A stretch of 64,000 bases of DNA from Pseudoxanthomonas sp. JBR18 (GCF_028198165.1 NZ_CP116339.1:2177001-2241000), one strand, 5' to 3'. Positions 30,818-41,126 are shown, counted from the stretch's first letter. A program made the numbers and translations. The notes: a model not told the origin generated them from the letters alone.

Positions 30818-31957
30818 ATGGACAACGGCATCGCGATCGTCGGCGCAGGGCTTGGCGGCCTGACGCTGGCGCGCGTCCTGCACGTGCACGGCATCGCCGC
30901 GACGGTCTACGAAGCCGAGGCGTCCAGCGATGCGCGTCCCCAGGGCGGCATGCTCGATATCCACACGCACAACGGACAGCGCGCCCTCGAGGCCGCAGGC
31001 TTGCTTGAGGCCTTCCGGCGGATCATCCATCCCGGGGGCGAGGCGGTGCGAGTGCTGGATCGGCACGCAGGAGTGTTGTACGAGGAAGCCGACGATGGTG
31101 CCGGCGGCAGGCCCGAGGTGCCGCGCGGCGCGCTGCGCCAGCTGCTGCTGGACGCGCTGCCGGATGGCACGGTGCGCTGGGGCCACAAGCTCACCGCGGT
31201 GGCTTCGCTCGGGGAGGGGTGCCATCGCCTCGAATTCGCACATGGTGCTTCGGTCGAGACCACGCTGCTGGTCGGTGCCGATGGTGCTTGGTCCAAGGTG
31301 CGCCCGCTGCTGTCCAGCGCCACGCCCGCCTATGCCGGACTGATGTTCTTTGAGACCTGGATGTCCAACAGCAAGCGGCATCGTCCAGCGTCCGCGCAGG
31401 CGGTCGGTCAAGGCGCGCTGTTTGCGGTCGAGCCGGGCAAGGGCATCCTCGCGCATGCCGAACCCGGCGATGTCCTGCACACCTACGTGCAACTGCAGCG
31501 GCCGTTGGCATGGGTCGAGCGGCTAGCCGACCTCGATGCCAGAACGGCCGCCCTGCGCGTGGTCAACGAGTTCGACGGATGGTCGCCTGCGTTGACTGCG
31601 CTCATCACCGACAGCCAGGCCGAGCCTGTGATCAGGCTGATCCATGCGTTGCCGGTCGGGCATCGCTGGGACCGGGTCAAAGGTGTCACCCTGCTGGGCG
31701 ATGCGGCACACCTGATGATCCCTTCTGGTGAGGGTGCCAATCTGGCCATGTTGGGTGGCGCCGAACTCGCCGAGGCGATTGCGCTTCACCCAGGCGCGCC
31801 GGAAGCCGCGCTCGACACATACGAGCAGGCCATGTTCGCAAGAGGCGCACAGGAAGCGGCCGAAGCGCTGAAGCTCACGGACACCATGTTGGGGGCCGGC
31901 AGTCCAGGCACGCTGTTGGACTTCTTCAGATCACATGGAAGCGATTGTGCGGGTTGA
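30818..31957 (+). CDS. FAD-dependent monooxygenase (TetX-like)
   Basis: A 379-residue flavin monooxygenase from ATG 30818, with GGAGG seven bases upstream. It has the Rossmann FAD motif IAIVGAGLGGLTLARVL followed by an acidic ribose-binding residue (YEAEAS), the middle LLVGADGAWSKVRP motif and the late FAD motif VTLLGDAAHLMIPSGEGAN. This is the class A aromatic hydroxylase fold that includes TetX. Sequence alone does not show tetracycline activity. It is paired with a divergent TetR regulator. Confidence 0.9.
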   Translation: MDNGIAIVGAGLGGLTLARVLHVHGIAATVYEAEASSDARPQGGMLDIHTHNGQRALEAAGLLEAFRRIIHPGGEAVRVLDRHAGVLYEEADDGAGGRPEVPRGALRQLLLDALPDGTVRWGHKLTAVASLGEGCHRLEFAHGASVETTLLVGADGAWSKVRPLLSSATPAYAGLMFFETWMSNSKRHRPASAQAVGQGALFAVEPGKGILAHAEPGDVLHTYVQLQRPLAWVERLADLDARTAALRVVNEFDGWSPALTALITDSQAEPVIRLIHALPVGHRWDRVKGVTLLGDAAHLMIPSGEGANLAMLGGAELAEAIALHPGAPEAALDTYEQAMFARGAQEAAEALKLTDTMLGAGSPGTLLDFFRSHGSDCAG

Positions 31958-32250
31958 AGGCGTCGTCACGCGCACCTCTTCATTTCTCGGTCGCTGGGTG
32001 CCCTGGGGCCGCAGAAGCGTTGTGGCTTCGCTTTGATGGGCGACCACGGCGATGCGAGCGCTCGACGGCAAGGTCGAAGCGGACGTCAGTATCGAAGAGA
32101 GCGTCCAAGGGCTGGCGAACGTTCTGATGGTCGAAATGGGATGCGGCGAACATCGCTTGCTGGACTGGAAAGGCGAGCCACTGTCTGGTGAGCCACGGAA
32201 GTCGCAATGGCTGTCCTTGGCTGGTGATCGAGTGACCGGATGGATGCGAT

Positions 32251-35079
32251 TCAGGCCACGCTGTCCAACACGGCACGCACCCGCTTTGCGAGCTGTTCAA
32301 CGGTGAAAGGCTTTCCGAGCAGATAGACATCCTCGCGTATCACGCCGCTGAGCAGCGTGTCCTGGCGGGTGTAGCCGCTGGCGAACAGCACCTTCAACCC
32401 GGGGATTCGCTGACGCGCCTGCTCGGCAAGCTGCGGGCCGTTGACGTCGGGCATCACCACGTCGGTGAAGAGCAGCGCGACATCATCGTGCGCATCGAGC
32501 GCCTGCAGCGCTTCGGCGGCGCCGCTGCATGCGATGACCCGGTAGTCCAACGCCGCGAGCGCTTCGCGCGTGAACTCCCGCACCGCTGGCTCGTCGTCGA
32601 CGAGCACGATCAGTTCCTGGCCTCCTCGGATCGCCGTCGGAGCGACAAAGTCGGGCTGGTCGGCCTGCTGGGCTTCTGTCAGCAGGCGGGGCAGGTAGAT
32701 CGTCACGGACGTTCCGTGGCCCAGCTCGGAGCAGATCCGGATATGGCCGGCGCATTGTTGAACGAAGCCGTACACCTGGGACAGACCAAGCCCGGTGCCC
32801 CGTCCGACCTTCTTTGTGGTGAAGAACGGATCGAACGCCTGCGCGCGCACTTCCGGCGACATGCCCGTGCCGGTGTCGGACACCTCGATGGCGACGTATT
32901 GGCCCATGGGCAGGTCCAGTGCCTCGCTGGTGGTGGCGTCCGTCACCTCCAGATTAGACGCCCGGATGGTCAGGCGTCCTGCGCCTTCCATTGCGTCGCG
33001 CCCATTGACCGCCAGGTTGAGGACTGCGTTCTCGAGCTGGTTGGCATCGGTGCGCGACCACCAAAGGTCCGGGCTCTGGCAAATCTGCAGGCTCACCGCG
33101 CCGCCAAGCGAGTGGGCGAGCAGATCGGACATGCCCTCCAGCAGGTGGCCCACATTGACCGGCTCGGGCTGCAGCGGCTGTTGCCTGGAAAACGCGAGCA
33201 GGCGCTGGGTGAGCTGCGCGGCCCGGCGCGCGCCTTCCAGGGCCATGTTGATGAAGCGTCTGGCACGTGGATCGCTTTCACCTATGGTCATGTCGAGCAT
33301 GTCCAAGGGGCCGATCACCGAGGTGAGCATGTTGTTGAAATCATGCGCGATGCCGCCTGTCAGCTGGCCCACCGCCTCCATCTTCTGGCTTTGCCGAAGC
33401 GCGCTTTCGACTCGCATCCGCTCGGCAACCTCCGAGCGGATGCGGCTCTCCAACTGCTCATTGAGCTCCTGTAGTCGCATTTCCGCGGTCTTCTTGGCGG
33501 TGATGTCCACCACCACCCCGACCACACGCGTGCACACGCCTGCCTCGAACACGCCGCGCCCCTTGGCCGCGACCCAACGGATGATCCCGTCTTCCTTGCC
33601 GACCGTTCGGTACTCGACGTCATAAAAGGCCCGCCTGGCGGGGTCAGCGGCCGCGAGGAAGGCCTCGCTGGTGGCAGCGCGATCCTCAGGATGAAGGCCT
33701 TCGTAGAAATCGCGCAGGGAGACCTCCACGTGCGGAGAAATCCCGAACATCGCCTTGGTCCTGGCCGGCCAGATCAGCAGGTCCTGCGTCAGGTCGACAT
33801 CCCAGAAGCCCATGTCGCCAGCTTCGGTCGCCAAGCGCAGCCGCTCCTCGCTTTCGGCCAAGGCCCGCTCTGCCGCCTTGCGCGCCGAGAGGTCCTGCAT
33901 CGCGCCGATCATCCGCACCGGCGCACCGGCGGCGTCACGCAAGACAGTGCCCCGGTCCAGCACCGTCGCAAAGCTCCCATCCTGCCGGCGGAACCGATAC
34001 TCCCCGATCCAGGCCGAGTCGGGTCCATTGATCACCGCATGGATGTCCGCGTCGATACGCCCGCGATCATCGGGGTGGATGTGATCCAGCCACCATTGCG
34101 CGTCGGCCTCGGCGTGCGGGTGGCCGAACAGGGCGGTCAGGGCCTCGTTCCAGATCACCTGGCCATCCTCGATATGCCAATCCCAGATGGCATCGTTGGT
34201 GGCCTGGGCTGCCAGCCGGTAGCGCTCCATGATCTCCTGCTGACGTAACTCCATGAGCCGGCGATCGGTCACGTCCAGCGATGTGCCCACCAGGCCAATG
34301 ATCTCGCCAGCGGGATTGCGCAAGGGCGCTTTGGTGGACAGCCAATAGGCGTGCTTGCCGTCCGGGAAGCTCACTTCCTCTTCGAGCTGCTCGGCGCGGC
34401 CGGTGCGCATGATGCGTTGGTCGGTTGCCATGATCTTGGCGGCCTGGGCCGAGTCGCCCAGAAGCTCGGCATCGGTGCGACCGATATAGGCTTCAGGGGC
34501 AAGACCGAGCAGTTCGCTGGTCCCCCGGTTTCCGACCAGGAGCCGTCCCTTCAGGTCCTTGGCATAGACCACGCCTGGCGCTGCTTCGACACACGAGCGC
34601 AGCAGTGCTTCTGCATGATCACGCTCGCTTTCATCGCGCCGGCGGTCATCGATGTCGATCACGACACCGGAGAAGCGGCGTGCCTGGCCGCTTGCGTCCA
34701 GTTCGACCCGGCCAATGGACTCGTACCAGCGGTATCCACCGTCCTTGCCATGCGCGCGGTACTGCCAGGCATAACGGCCGCCGCGGCGAAGCGCCTCATC
34801 GACGGCTGCAGCCAGTCCGTGTCGATCGTCGGGATGCACCGCTTCCATGACCTGTTCGAGCTTGGCCGGACGGTTGGCGAGTGCGGGATCCAGCCTCCAC
34901 GCGCACGCCAAGGCCTCGTCGATGACCAGCCCGTCGCTGGCCAAATCCCAGATCCAGGTGCCCACGATCGCGCCAGCGGCCACCGCCATCTTGACGCGCT
35001 CAGTGTCGGAGCCGGCGCCCAGGGGCATGTCGTACGGGTCGGTCATGCTGCGCTCGTTGTTTTCATGGCTCTCGGCCAC
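32251..35079 (-). CDS. Multi-PAS hybrid sensor histidine kinase
   Basis: A 942-residue soluble kinase with four PAS/PAC modules in series (roughly residues 30-150, 160-285, 290-410, 415-535). Next come a HisKA domain (QLTGGIAHDFNNMLTSVIG, phospho-acceptor His near 575), a HATPase domain (NAVLNLAVNGRDAM, then GTGLGLSQVYGFV) and a C-terminal receiver (VLVDDEPAV; phospho-acceptor Asp in LLFTDVVMPD; Lys in LLGKPF). There are no membrane helices, so it senses cytosolic signals. A separate response regulator gene is not adjacent. GTG 35079 is the longest start; ATG 35046 is possible. Confidence 0.92.
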   Translation of the reverse strand: MAESHENNERSMTDPYDMPLGAGSDTERVKMAVAAGAIVGTWIWDLASDGLVIDEALACAWRLDPALANRPAKLEQVMEAVHPDDRHGLAAAVDEALRRGGRYAWQYRAHGKDGGYRWYESIGRVELDASGQARRFSGVVIDIDDRRRDESERDHAEALLRSCVEAAPGVVYAKDLKGRLLVGNRGTSELLGLAPEAYIGRTDAELLGDSAQAAKIMATDQRIMRTGRAEQLEEEVSFPDGKHAYWLSTKAPLRNPAGEIIGLVGTSLDVTDRRLMELRQQEIMERYRLAAQATNDAIWDWHIEDGQVIWNEALTALFGHPHAEADAQWWLDHIHPDDRGRIDADIHAVINGPDSAWIGEYRFRRQDGSFATVLDRGTVLRDAAGAPVRMIGAMQDLSARKAAERALAESEERLRLATEAGDMGFWDVDLTQDLLIWPARTKAMFGISPHVEVSLRDFYEGLHPEDRAATSEAFLAAADPARRAFYDVEYRTVGKEDGIIRWVAAKGRGVFEAGVCTRVVGVVVDITAKKTAEMRLQELNEQLESRIRSEVAERMRVESALRQSQKMEAVGQLTGGIAHDFNNMLTSVIGPLDMLDMTIGESDPRARRFINMALEGARRAAQLTQRLLAFSRQQPLQPEPVNVGHLLEGMSDLLAHSLGGAVSLQICQSPDLWWSRTDANQLENAVLNLAVNGRDAMEGAGRLTIRASNLEVTDATTSEALDLPMGQYVAIEVSDTGTGMSPEVRAQAFDPFFTTKKVGRGTGLGLSQVYGFVQQCAGHIRICSELGHGTSVTIYLPRLLTEAQQADQPDFVAPTAIRGGQELIVLVDDEPAVREFTREALAALDYRVIACSGAAEALQALDAHDDVALLFTDVVMPDVNGPQLAEQARQRIPGLKVLFASGYTRQDTLLSGVIREDVYLLGKPFTVEQLAKRVRAVLDSVA

Positions 35080-35326
35080 CCCTCAGGCAGTCTACCGACC
35101 GGTCGGGACCTCAGGGGTTGGCGACGGCGCTATTGTGAATGAGCACAGGCTGCCTAGGCAGGGGGCCTTTGGTTCGACTCTAGGCGGCTACCGGCGGACG
35201 CGCGCGCGCAATCACGGCGTGCATGGCGATGGGAGATGAGGCCGCTGCCAGCCGCCTTCTTCTCAGCCAAGTGAATCGAGGGGGCGCATGAGCTGGCGGA
35301 ACCCTGGGCCAGCGGTGCCCGCTCCA

Positions 35327-36034
35327 TCACGTCGGATCAGGTGCCTGCTGCGAAGCGAGCGACGAGCCGGCGGACAGGAGGATCGCGGTTGTTTCTTCAA
35401 GGTGCTCGGACATCAGGCGCACGGCTTCGTCTGCGCGCTTGCCCAATGCAGCATCGAGCATGGCGCGATGCTCGCCATCCAGGTCACGATCGAATTCGGC
35501 GAGGGGAAGGGAAAGCCGCCGATAGCGCTCGCTCTGTGCATACAACTGGCGACGGATCTGGTTGAGCGTGGGACTGTCGCAGGCCGACACCAGCGCCTCA
35601 TGGAACTCCTCATGGACCGCACTCCACAGGTCGTTCATCCGCCTTGGGTCGGCCGGTTCGCGCTTGGCGGTGCGCACCAGCCGATGAAAGGCCGCGACAA
35701 GCCGAGACTCCCAGGCCACATCGCCGATCTCGATCGCGCGCCTCAGGCACATTCCCTCGATGTGAACGCGCACTTCGGTGAGGTCACGCAGTTGGTCGGC
35801 CGACAGCGGTGCGGCACGGAAACCGCGCTGGGGCTCGTTGATCACCAGGCCGTCGGAGCTCAGGCGCGCGAGCGCCTCCCTGATGGCGCCCAGGCTGACG
35901 CCTCGCTGCACCGCCATGTCAGAAATCTTCAGTCGCTCGCCCGGGGCGATGCGGCAGGCCAGCAGATCGGCGCGCAGGTCCTGGTAAGCCTGTTCGGTCA
36001 GGCTGGAAGAGGCGCGGGCGATGCGGGCGTTCAT
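35327..36034 (-). CDS. GntR/FadR-type (FCD) regulator of the catabolic cluster
   Basis: A 235-residue regulator with a winged helix (AYQDLRADLLACRIAPGERL, VSLGAIREALARLSSDGLV) and an FCD effector domain (LTEVRVHIEGMCLRRAIEIG, HEEFHEALVSACDSP, EHRAMLDAAL) whose His/Asp residues bind a metal-carboxylate ligand in this family. It is divergent from the fumarylacetoacetate-hydrolase-family gene, with 117 AT-rich bases between. It is likely the repressor of the downstream aromatic cluster and likely responds to a pathway organic acid. Confidence 0.9.
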   Translation of the reverse strand: MNARIARASSSLTEQAYQDLRADLLACRIAPGERLKISDMAVQRGVSLGAIREALARLSSDGLVINEPQRGFRAAPLSADQLRDLTEVRVHIEGMCLRRAIEIGDVAWESRLVAAFHRLVRTAKREPADPRRMNDLWSAVHEEFHEALVSACDSPTLNQIRRQLYAQSERYRRLSLPLAEFDRDLDGEHRAMLDAALGKRADEAVRLMSEHLEETTAILLSAGSSLASQQAPDPT

Positions 36035-36080
36035 GCGGAGAGTGTATGTCGTCCGCCAGGGGCAACCTATGATTCGTAAT

Positions 36081-36101
36081 AAAATATATTTTTAGTTGAC
36101 A
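36081..36101 (+). promoter_or_regulatory. Candidate promoter/operator of the aromatic cluster
   Basis: A perfect AT palindrome AAAATATATTTT (36081-36092) directly precedes TTGACA (36096-36101) in the only AT-rich patch between the divergent GntR and hydrolase genes. The -10 element is not clear. Confidence 0.35.
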
Positions 36102-36151
36102 AGTCGATTTTGCGAGTTCACTCTACGATTCCATTCACGGGAGGGCTGGAT

Positions 36152-37057
36152 ATGCGGTTCATTGCCTACAGAAACGCCCAGGGCGTCGGCTTGGCCGCCC
36201 GGCACGAGGACGGCTCCTACCGCGGGCTCCTTAAGCACGCCCCGTCCTACCCGGGAGACCTGAACCTGCTGATCGCCACCGGCGACGCCCGGGTCCTGGC
36301 CGAAGCGGGTCGCGTCCTGCTCAAGGAGGGCGAAAAAGTGCAGCCGGACGCGGTGTCCTACCTGCCGCCGGTGTCGCGACCGCCGAAAATCATCTGTATC
36401 GGCCTCAATTACGCCGATCACACCAACGAAAGCGGCTTCAAACCGCAGGAGTACCCCACGGTCTTTGCTCGCTTCGCCTCAAGCCTGATCGGCCACGGCG
36501 CCCCCATCATTCGTCCGGCCGCCTCAGACCAACTGGATTACGAGGGCGAGTTGGCTGCGATCATCGGCAAGCGCGGACGCAACATCAGTAAGGCCGATGC
36601 GTTGGACCATGTTGTGGGCTATGCGCTGTTCAACGACGCTTCGATACGCGATTACCAGTTCAAATCGCCACAGTGGACGGTCGGCAAGAATTTCGACGAC
36701 ACCGGCGCGTTCGGTCCCGAGTTCGTCACTGCCGATGAACTGCCGCCTGGGGCCCGTGGCCTGATGTTGCGCACCAAACTCAATGGCCAGGTCATGCAGG
36801 AAGCCTCCACCGACGACATGGTGTTCGACATTCCGACGCTGATCGAAACGCTGAGCGAGGCATTCACGCTCGAACCTGGCGACGTGATTGTGACCGGCAC
36901 GCCTGCAGGCGTCGGACTTGCGCGCACACCACCGGTCTGGATGAAGCACGGCGATGTCTGCGAGGTCGAGGTCGATGGGTTCCAGACGCTGATCAATCCG
37001 ATCCGCAACGCCAACGACGTGGCAACGGAAGACGCAGGCAGCCAGCGCGCCGCCTAG
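36152..37057 (+). CDS. Fumarylacetoacetate hydrolase family protein
   Basis: A 301-residue FAH-fold enzyme from ATG 36152, after GGGAGGG. A typical N-terminal lead is followed by KIICIGLNYADHTNE, the metal ligands in DYEGELAAIIGKRGRN and YALFNDASIRDYQ, and the C-terminal GDVIVTGTPAGVG. The family hydrolyses or decarboxylates acylpyruvates made by meta-cleavage of aromatics. It is first in the cluster and followed closely by an extradiol-type dioxygenase and a hydroxylase, so it likely acts after ring cleavage. Confidence 0.93.
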   Translation: MRFIAYRNAQGVGLAARHEDGSYRGLLKHAPSYPGDLNLLIATGDARVLAEAGRVLLKEGEKVQPDAVSYLPPVSRPPKIICIGLNYADHTNESGFKPQEYPTVFARFASSLIGHGAPIIRPAASDQLDYEGELAAIIGKRGRNISKADALDHVVGYALFNDASIRDYQFKSPQWTVGKNFDDTGAFGPEFVTADELPPGARGLMLRTKLNGQVMQEASTDDMVFDIPTLIETLSEAFTLEPGDVIVTGTPAGVGLARTPPVWMKHGDVCEVEVDGFQTLINPIRNANDVATEDAGSQRAA

Positions 37058-37138
37058 GCGTCGTGCGCGCCCGCAGGATGGGCGCGGGTCGGGGAAAATT
37101 CGGTTACGACTTCACATGGTTCCTGGGAGGGAAACGCC

Positions 37139-38158
37139 GTGAATGCATCGCTAGCGCCCGCCTCCAGGCTGGCCGTCCATTCGATCGATCATTTCGCTCT
37201 GGTCGTCCCCGACCTGGACGCAGCCGAGGGATTCTTCTCCGCGTTCGGCCTGCGCGTGAATCGCCAGGACGGGGCCCTGATGCTGCGTGCGGCCTCCAGT
37301 GACCATGTCTGGGCGAAGATCCTGCCGGGCGATTTCAAGCAGCTCGGTTATCTGGCGCTCAATTGCTACGCGGCGGATTTCGATGCCCTGGTGGAGCAGG
37401 TCATCGCCGGTGGCGCACGGCGCGCGGATGCCCATCCGCAAGCGACCCACCAGGACGGCGCCTGGTTCCAGGATCCCGAAGGGAATCTGCTCCAACTCCG
37501 CGTTGGGCCCAAGACCACGACTGATGCGCGCGATCCGGAGCGCCCGCCGCCGCGTGCCAATGCAGACCGCGGCGTCATCGACCGCACCGCAAGGCAGCGC
37601 GTCGAGCCGACGCGGCTGTCACATATCCTGCTGTTCGCCAGGGATGTCGAAGCCCAGGTCCGCTTCTACGAAAGCACGTTCGGCCTTGGTCTTTCCGACA
37701 AGTCCGAGGGCATCATCGCTTTCATGCATGGGCGCCACGGCAGCGACCATCACCTGCTGGCTTTCGCCAAGTCCCACGGACGCGGCTGGCATCATGCTTC
37801 CTGGGACGTGCCCGGCTTCGAGGATGTCGGTCTGGGCTGGATGCAGATGCAGGAGGCGGGATACGACCGCGTGTGGGGCCCCGGCCGCCACGTCCTTGGC
37901 TCCAACTACTTCTGCTATGTACAGGACCCCTGGGGTTCTTTCTGCGAGTACTCGGCACACATCGACTATGTGCCCGCGGGCCATGTCTGGCCGGGCGGGA
38001 ACTATCCCCCGGAAGACTCCCTATATCTGTGGGGGCCGGTGCCGCTGCCCAACTTCATCACCAATACCGAGATCCACCCCGATCAATCGCGCGCTGGCGA
38101 TGACGCCCTGCCTGCGATTGCAGAGGTTTCCCCGGTTTCGAACGAGAAAGGTCTTTGA
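37139..38158 (+). CDS. Extradiol-type VOC dioxygenase
   Basis: A 339-residue two-domain vicinal oxygen chelate protein, GTG start at 37139 after GGGAGGG. The N-terminal VOC module begins AVHSIDHFALVVPDLDAAEG. The C-terminal module has likely Fe ligands: His in TRLSHILLFARDVEAQVRFY, His in GRGWHHASWDVPGF and Glu in GSFCEYSAHID. This is the type I catechol-2,3-dioxygenase arrangement. The ring substrate is unknown. It lies between the FAH-type hydrolase and the MhpA-like hydroxylase; its stop is two bases before the hydroxylase start. Confidence 0.88.
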   Translation: MNASLAPASRLAVHSIDHFALVVPDLDAAEGFFSAFGLRVNRQDGALMLRAASSDHVWAKILPGDFKQLGYLALNCYAADFDALVEQVIAGGARRADAHPQATHQDGAWFQDPEGNLLQLRVGPKTTTDARDPERPPPRANADRGVIDRTARQRVEPTRLSHILLFARDVEAQVRFYESTFGLGLSDKSEGIIAFMHGRHGSDHHLLAFAKSHGRGWHHASWDVPGFEDVGLGWMQMQEAGYDRVWGPGRHVLGSNYFCYVQDPWGSFCEYSAHIDYVPAGHVWPGGNYPPEDSLYLWGPVPLPNFITNTEIHPDQSRAGDDALPAIAEVSPVSNEKGL

Positions 38159-38160
38159 GC

Positions 38161-39774
38161 ATGTACGACGTCGTCATCGTGGGCTACGGGCCGGTCAGCC
38201 AGGCGCTGGCCATCATGCTGGGGCGGCAGGGCAGGAGCGTGGCGATCGTCGAGCGCTGGCAGGAACGTTATCCCTTGCCGCGTGCGGTATGCATCGATCA
38301 CGAGATGTTCCGCATGCTCAGCGACATCGGGCTGCGCGACAAGCTGCCGGCCGTCAGCCATCCGGCCCCGCCGTACCGTTGGTTCAATGCGCAATGGAAG
38401 GAGCTGCTGTCCATCGACTGGTCCGCGGAATCGATCTCGGGCGGGACCGAAGTGAACTTCATCCACCAGCCGACGCTGGAAGCGATGTTCGATGTGGCCG
38501 TCTCCGAGCAGCAGACCGTGGACGTCAACCTCGGCTGGGAGGCGACCGAGGTGGGGCAGGATGACGACTCGGCCTACCTGGTGGCCCGCGACATGCAGAC
38601 CGGCGAGTCGCGCACCTGGCGCGGGCGCTACCTGGTGGGTGCCGATGGTGCCAACAGCCTGACCCGCCGCAGCATCGGCAGCGCGCAGGAAGACCGCGGT
38701 TTCCAGGCCGATTGGCTTGTCATCGATATCCTCCCCAACCCAGGCGTCACGCTGGACATTCCGCCCGCTGCTCAGTATTGCAACCCGGAAAGGCCGACGA
38801 CGATCGTGCCGGCCGGGGTCCGCGACGGGCAGTACTTCCGTCGGTGGGAGTTCATGCGCCTTCCGCATGAATCGGTGCAGGACATCGAGAATGAGGCCAC
38901 GGCGTGGGCGCTGCTCAAGCCGTGGGTCACGCCGGACCAGGCGCAGATGGTCAGGCACAAGGTCTATACCTTCAGGTCCCTGATCGCCAGCAAGTGGCGC
39001 GAACGTCGCCTGCTGATCGCCGGCGATGCGGCGCATGTCATGCCGCCCTTCATGGGCCAGGGCATGTGCGCCGGACTGCGCGATGGATGGAACCTGGCGT
39101 GGAAGCTCGACCTCATCCTCGACGGAAAGTCCGACGATCGACTGCTGGACACCTATCAGGAAGAACGACGTCCGCATGCGAGCGACATCATCGATCTGTC
39201 CATGTACCTGGGCAAGGTGATCTGCATCCCCGACAAGGAGGAAGCGGCGCGACGCGACGCGGCGTTCTTCGACCGCTCCGCTCCGCCGCCGCCGCCGTTC
39301 CCTTCCTTGACCGATGGTGTCCTGCGGAAGGACGCAGACGGCGCGCTGGAGCCGTTGGCCGGGAAGCTCTCGCCACATGGCATGGTCCGTAGGTTGGGCC
39401 ACGTCGGCAGGTTCGACGATCTGGTCGGCCTGGGCTGGGTGTTGCTGACGAGCGTGCGCGATCCATTGCGTGCGCTATCGCCGGAGCAGCACGAGGTTGC
39501 CGCTTCGCTGGGTTTGCGCACGGTGTGGATCGACGCCGAGGGATCGGATCAAGCGGCAGGCGCGATCGTCGATGTCGACGGCAAATATGCCGACTTCCTG
39601 AAGACCCATGCCCTGGCCGCGATCCTGATCCGGCCTGACTTCTACATCTATGGGACCGCTTCGGAACCGGCAGGCATCGGCGCGCTCATCGAGGATCTGA
39701 CCAATGACCTGCGCCGGCGTGGCGTGATGGTCAGGCAGGCCGGGAGCGCCCATCCGTTGCACATGGCGGGTTGA
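38161..39774 (+). CDS. MhpA-like FAD-dependent aromatic hydroxylase
   Basis: A 537-residue class A flavin monooxygenase. FAD motif VVIVGYGPVSQALAIMLGRQ is at the N-terminus, the middle motif is YLVGADGANSLTRR, and the late FAD motif is LLIAGDAAHVMPPFMGQGMC. A C-terminal thioredoxin-like domain follows. Length and motifs fit the 3-(3-hydroxyphenyl)propionate hydroxylase group, which adds a hydroxyl to make a catechol or hydroquinone for ring cleavage. The neighbouring VOC dioxygenase fits as the next step. ATG 38161 is preferred to an in-frame TTG six bases upstream. Confidence 0.9.
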   Translation: MYDVVIVGYGPVSQALAIMLGRQGRSVAIVERWQERYPLPRAVCIDHEMFRMLSDIGLRDKLPAVSHPAPPYRWFNAQWKELLSIDWSAESISGGTEVNFIHQPTLEAMFDVAVSEQQTVDVNLGWEATEVGQDDDSAYLVARDMQTGESRTWRGRYLVGADGANSLTRRSIGSAQEDRGFQADWLVIDILPNPGVTLDIPPAAQYCNPERPTTIVPAGVRDGQYFRRWEFMRLPHESVQDIENEATAWALLKPWVTPDQAQMVRHKVYTFRSLIASKWRERRLLIAGDAAHVMPPFMGQGMCAGLRDGWNLAWKLDLILDGKSDDRLLDTYQEERRPHASDIIDLSMYLGKVICIPDKEEAARRDAAFFDRSAPPPPPFPSLTDGVLRKDADGALEPLAGKLSPHGMVRRLGHVGRFDDLVGLGWVLLTSVRDPLRALSPEQHEVAASLGLRTVWIDAEGSDQAAGAIVDVDGKYADFLKTHALAAILIRPDFYIYGTASEPAGIGALIEDLTNDLRRRGVMVRQAGSAHPLHMAG

Positions 39775-39814
39775 TCGAACCTCCAACGCGTTACAGCCCC
39801 GGGGAGGGCACGAC

Positions 39815-41065
39815 GTGGACAATCAAGGCGAGTGGGATACGCGTTACGAGTGGAAGGCCGTCGTTCTGCTGGCACTGGGATTCGGGCTGGTCGGCGTGGA
39901 TCGGTTCCTGATCCTGCCGATGTTCCCGGTGATGATGAAGGAGCTGCACCTGGGATATGCCGACCTCGGCCATATCACCGGCATTCTTGCCATCACCTGG
40001 GGCATCGCTTCGCTGTTCATGGGAAGGCTCGCCGACCGCGTCGGGCGCATCCGGGTCGTGGTCTGGTCGATGGTGGCGTTTTCACTGCTGGCCGGCTTCA
40101 GCGGGCTGGTGCATGGCCTGGTGGGCCTGCTCATCATCCGTGCGCTGCTCGGCTTCGCCGAAGGTGCCTACACCCCGCCCAGCATCACCGCAACGCTGGA
40201 AGCCTCCAAGCCCACGCGCCATGGCCTGAACCTGGGGCTCCAGCAGGCCGCCATGCCACTGTTCGGGCTGGCCATCGCCCCCATCATCGTCACCCAGCTG
40301 CGGGTCATGGACTGGCGCTGGATCTTCTTCCTGGTCTCGGTGCCTGGCCTGATCGTGGCCCTGTTGCTGCGCAAGACCTTGCGCGAATCCGCCGAACGAC
40401 GCCTGCAGACCGTCGATGCGCGACTGCCGGCGATGCACGGGGCGCCTCCGAGGTGGAATGAGATCCTGCGCTATCGCAACGTCCCGCTCAACATGCTGGG
40501 AATGCTGTGCTGGCTGACCTGCCTGATGGTGAGCAGCGCGCTGATGCCGAACTACTTGATGGACCATCTGCACCTGACGCTGCAGCAGATGGGCCTGGTG
40601 ATGTCCGCCCTGGGCTTCGGGGCGACCTTGGGGACCATCGTGATGCCGGCGCTGTCGGACAGGCTGGGCCGCAAGCCGGTGATGCTGGTGTCGGTGCTGG
40701 CGGCGATCGGCTTCATGATCGCATTGATCCAGACCGGAGCCGACCCGCTGCGCCTGTTCGGGCTGCTCTTCGGGACGTGCTTCTTCAACTTCGCGCTGAT
40801 CTGCCTCACGGTGGGGCCGCTCACCGCCGAAGCGGTCCCGGCCGAACTGCGTGCGTCGGCCTCCGGCGCGGTCGTGGGCGTTGGCGAAATCTTCGGCGGC
40901 GGCATCGCCCCTGCGATCGGTGGCTACATCGCCGCCGGGTATGGCATCCAGTACATCCCCTGGCTGGCCATCGGGGGGCTCATCCTGGGAATCGGCGTGG
41001 TGATCTTCCTGAAGGAAACCGCGCCCGCGCCCGCACCGCCCAAGGTCATCGGCGCGCTTTCGTAA
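39815..41065 (+). CDS. MFS transporter, aromatic-acid type
   Basis: A 416-residue major facilitator with 12 predicted helices. The start is GTG 39815, nine bases after GGGGAGGG. Family signatures are GRLADRVGRIRV in the first half and PALSDRLGRKPVML in the second. This is the usual uptake protein of aromatic-acid operons (the AAHS/ACS group), so it probably imports the cluster's substrate across the inner membrane; specificity is not readable. Confidence 0.9.
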   Translation: MDNQGEWDTRYEWKAVVLLALGFGLVGVDRFLILPMFPVMMKELHLGYADLGHITGILAITWGIASLFMGRLADRVGRIRVVVWSMVAFSLLAGFSGLVHGLVGLLIIRALLGFAEGAYTPPSITATLEASKPTRHGLNLGLQQAAMPLFGLAIAPIIVTQLRVMDWRWIFFLVSVPGLIVALLLRKTLRESAERRLQTVDARLPAMHGAPPRWNEILRYRNVPLNMLGMLCWLTCLMVSSALMPNYLMDHLHLTLQQMGLVMSALGFGATLGTIVMPALSDRLGRKPVMLVSVLAAIGFMIALIQTGADPLRLFGLLFGTCFFNFALICLTVGPLTAEAVPAELRASASGAVVGVGEIFGGGIAPAIGGYIAAGYGIQYIPWLAIGGLILGIGVVIFLKETAPAPAPPKVIGALS

Positions 41066-41126
41066 AACGCACGCAACACCCCGCCTTCGAACGAAGCGAC
41101 CGACGGCGGCCACCAGACAGCTCGGA

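Noticed and set aside
31958..32306. 84-codon plus-strand frame after the monooxygenase
   Set aside because: It runs into the antisense of the histidine kinase gene, and its ribosome-binding site and amino acid content are unconvincing.
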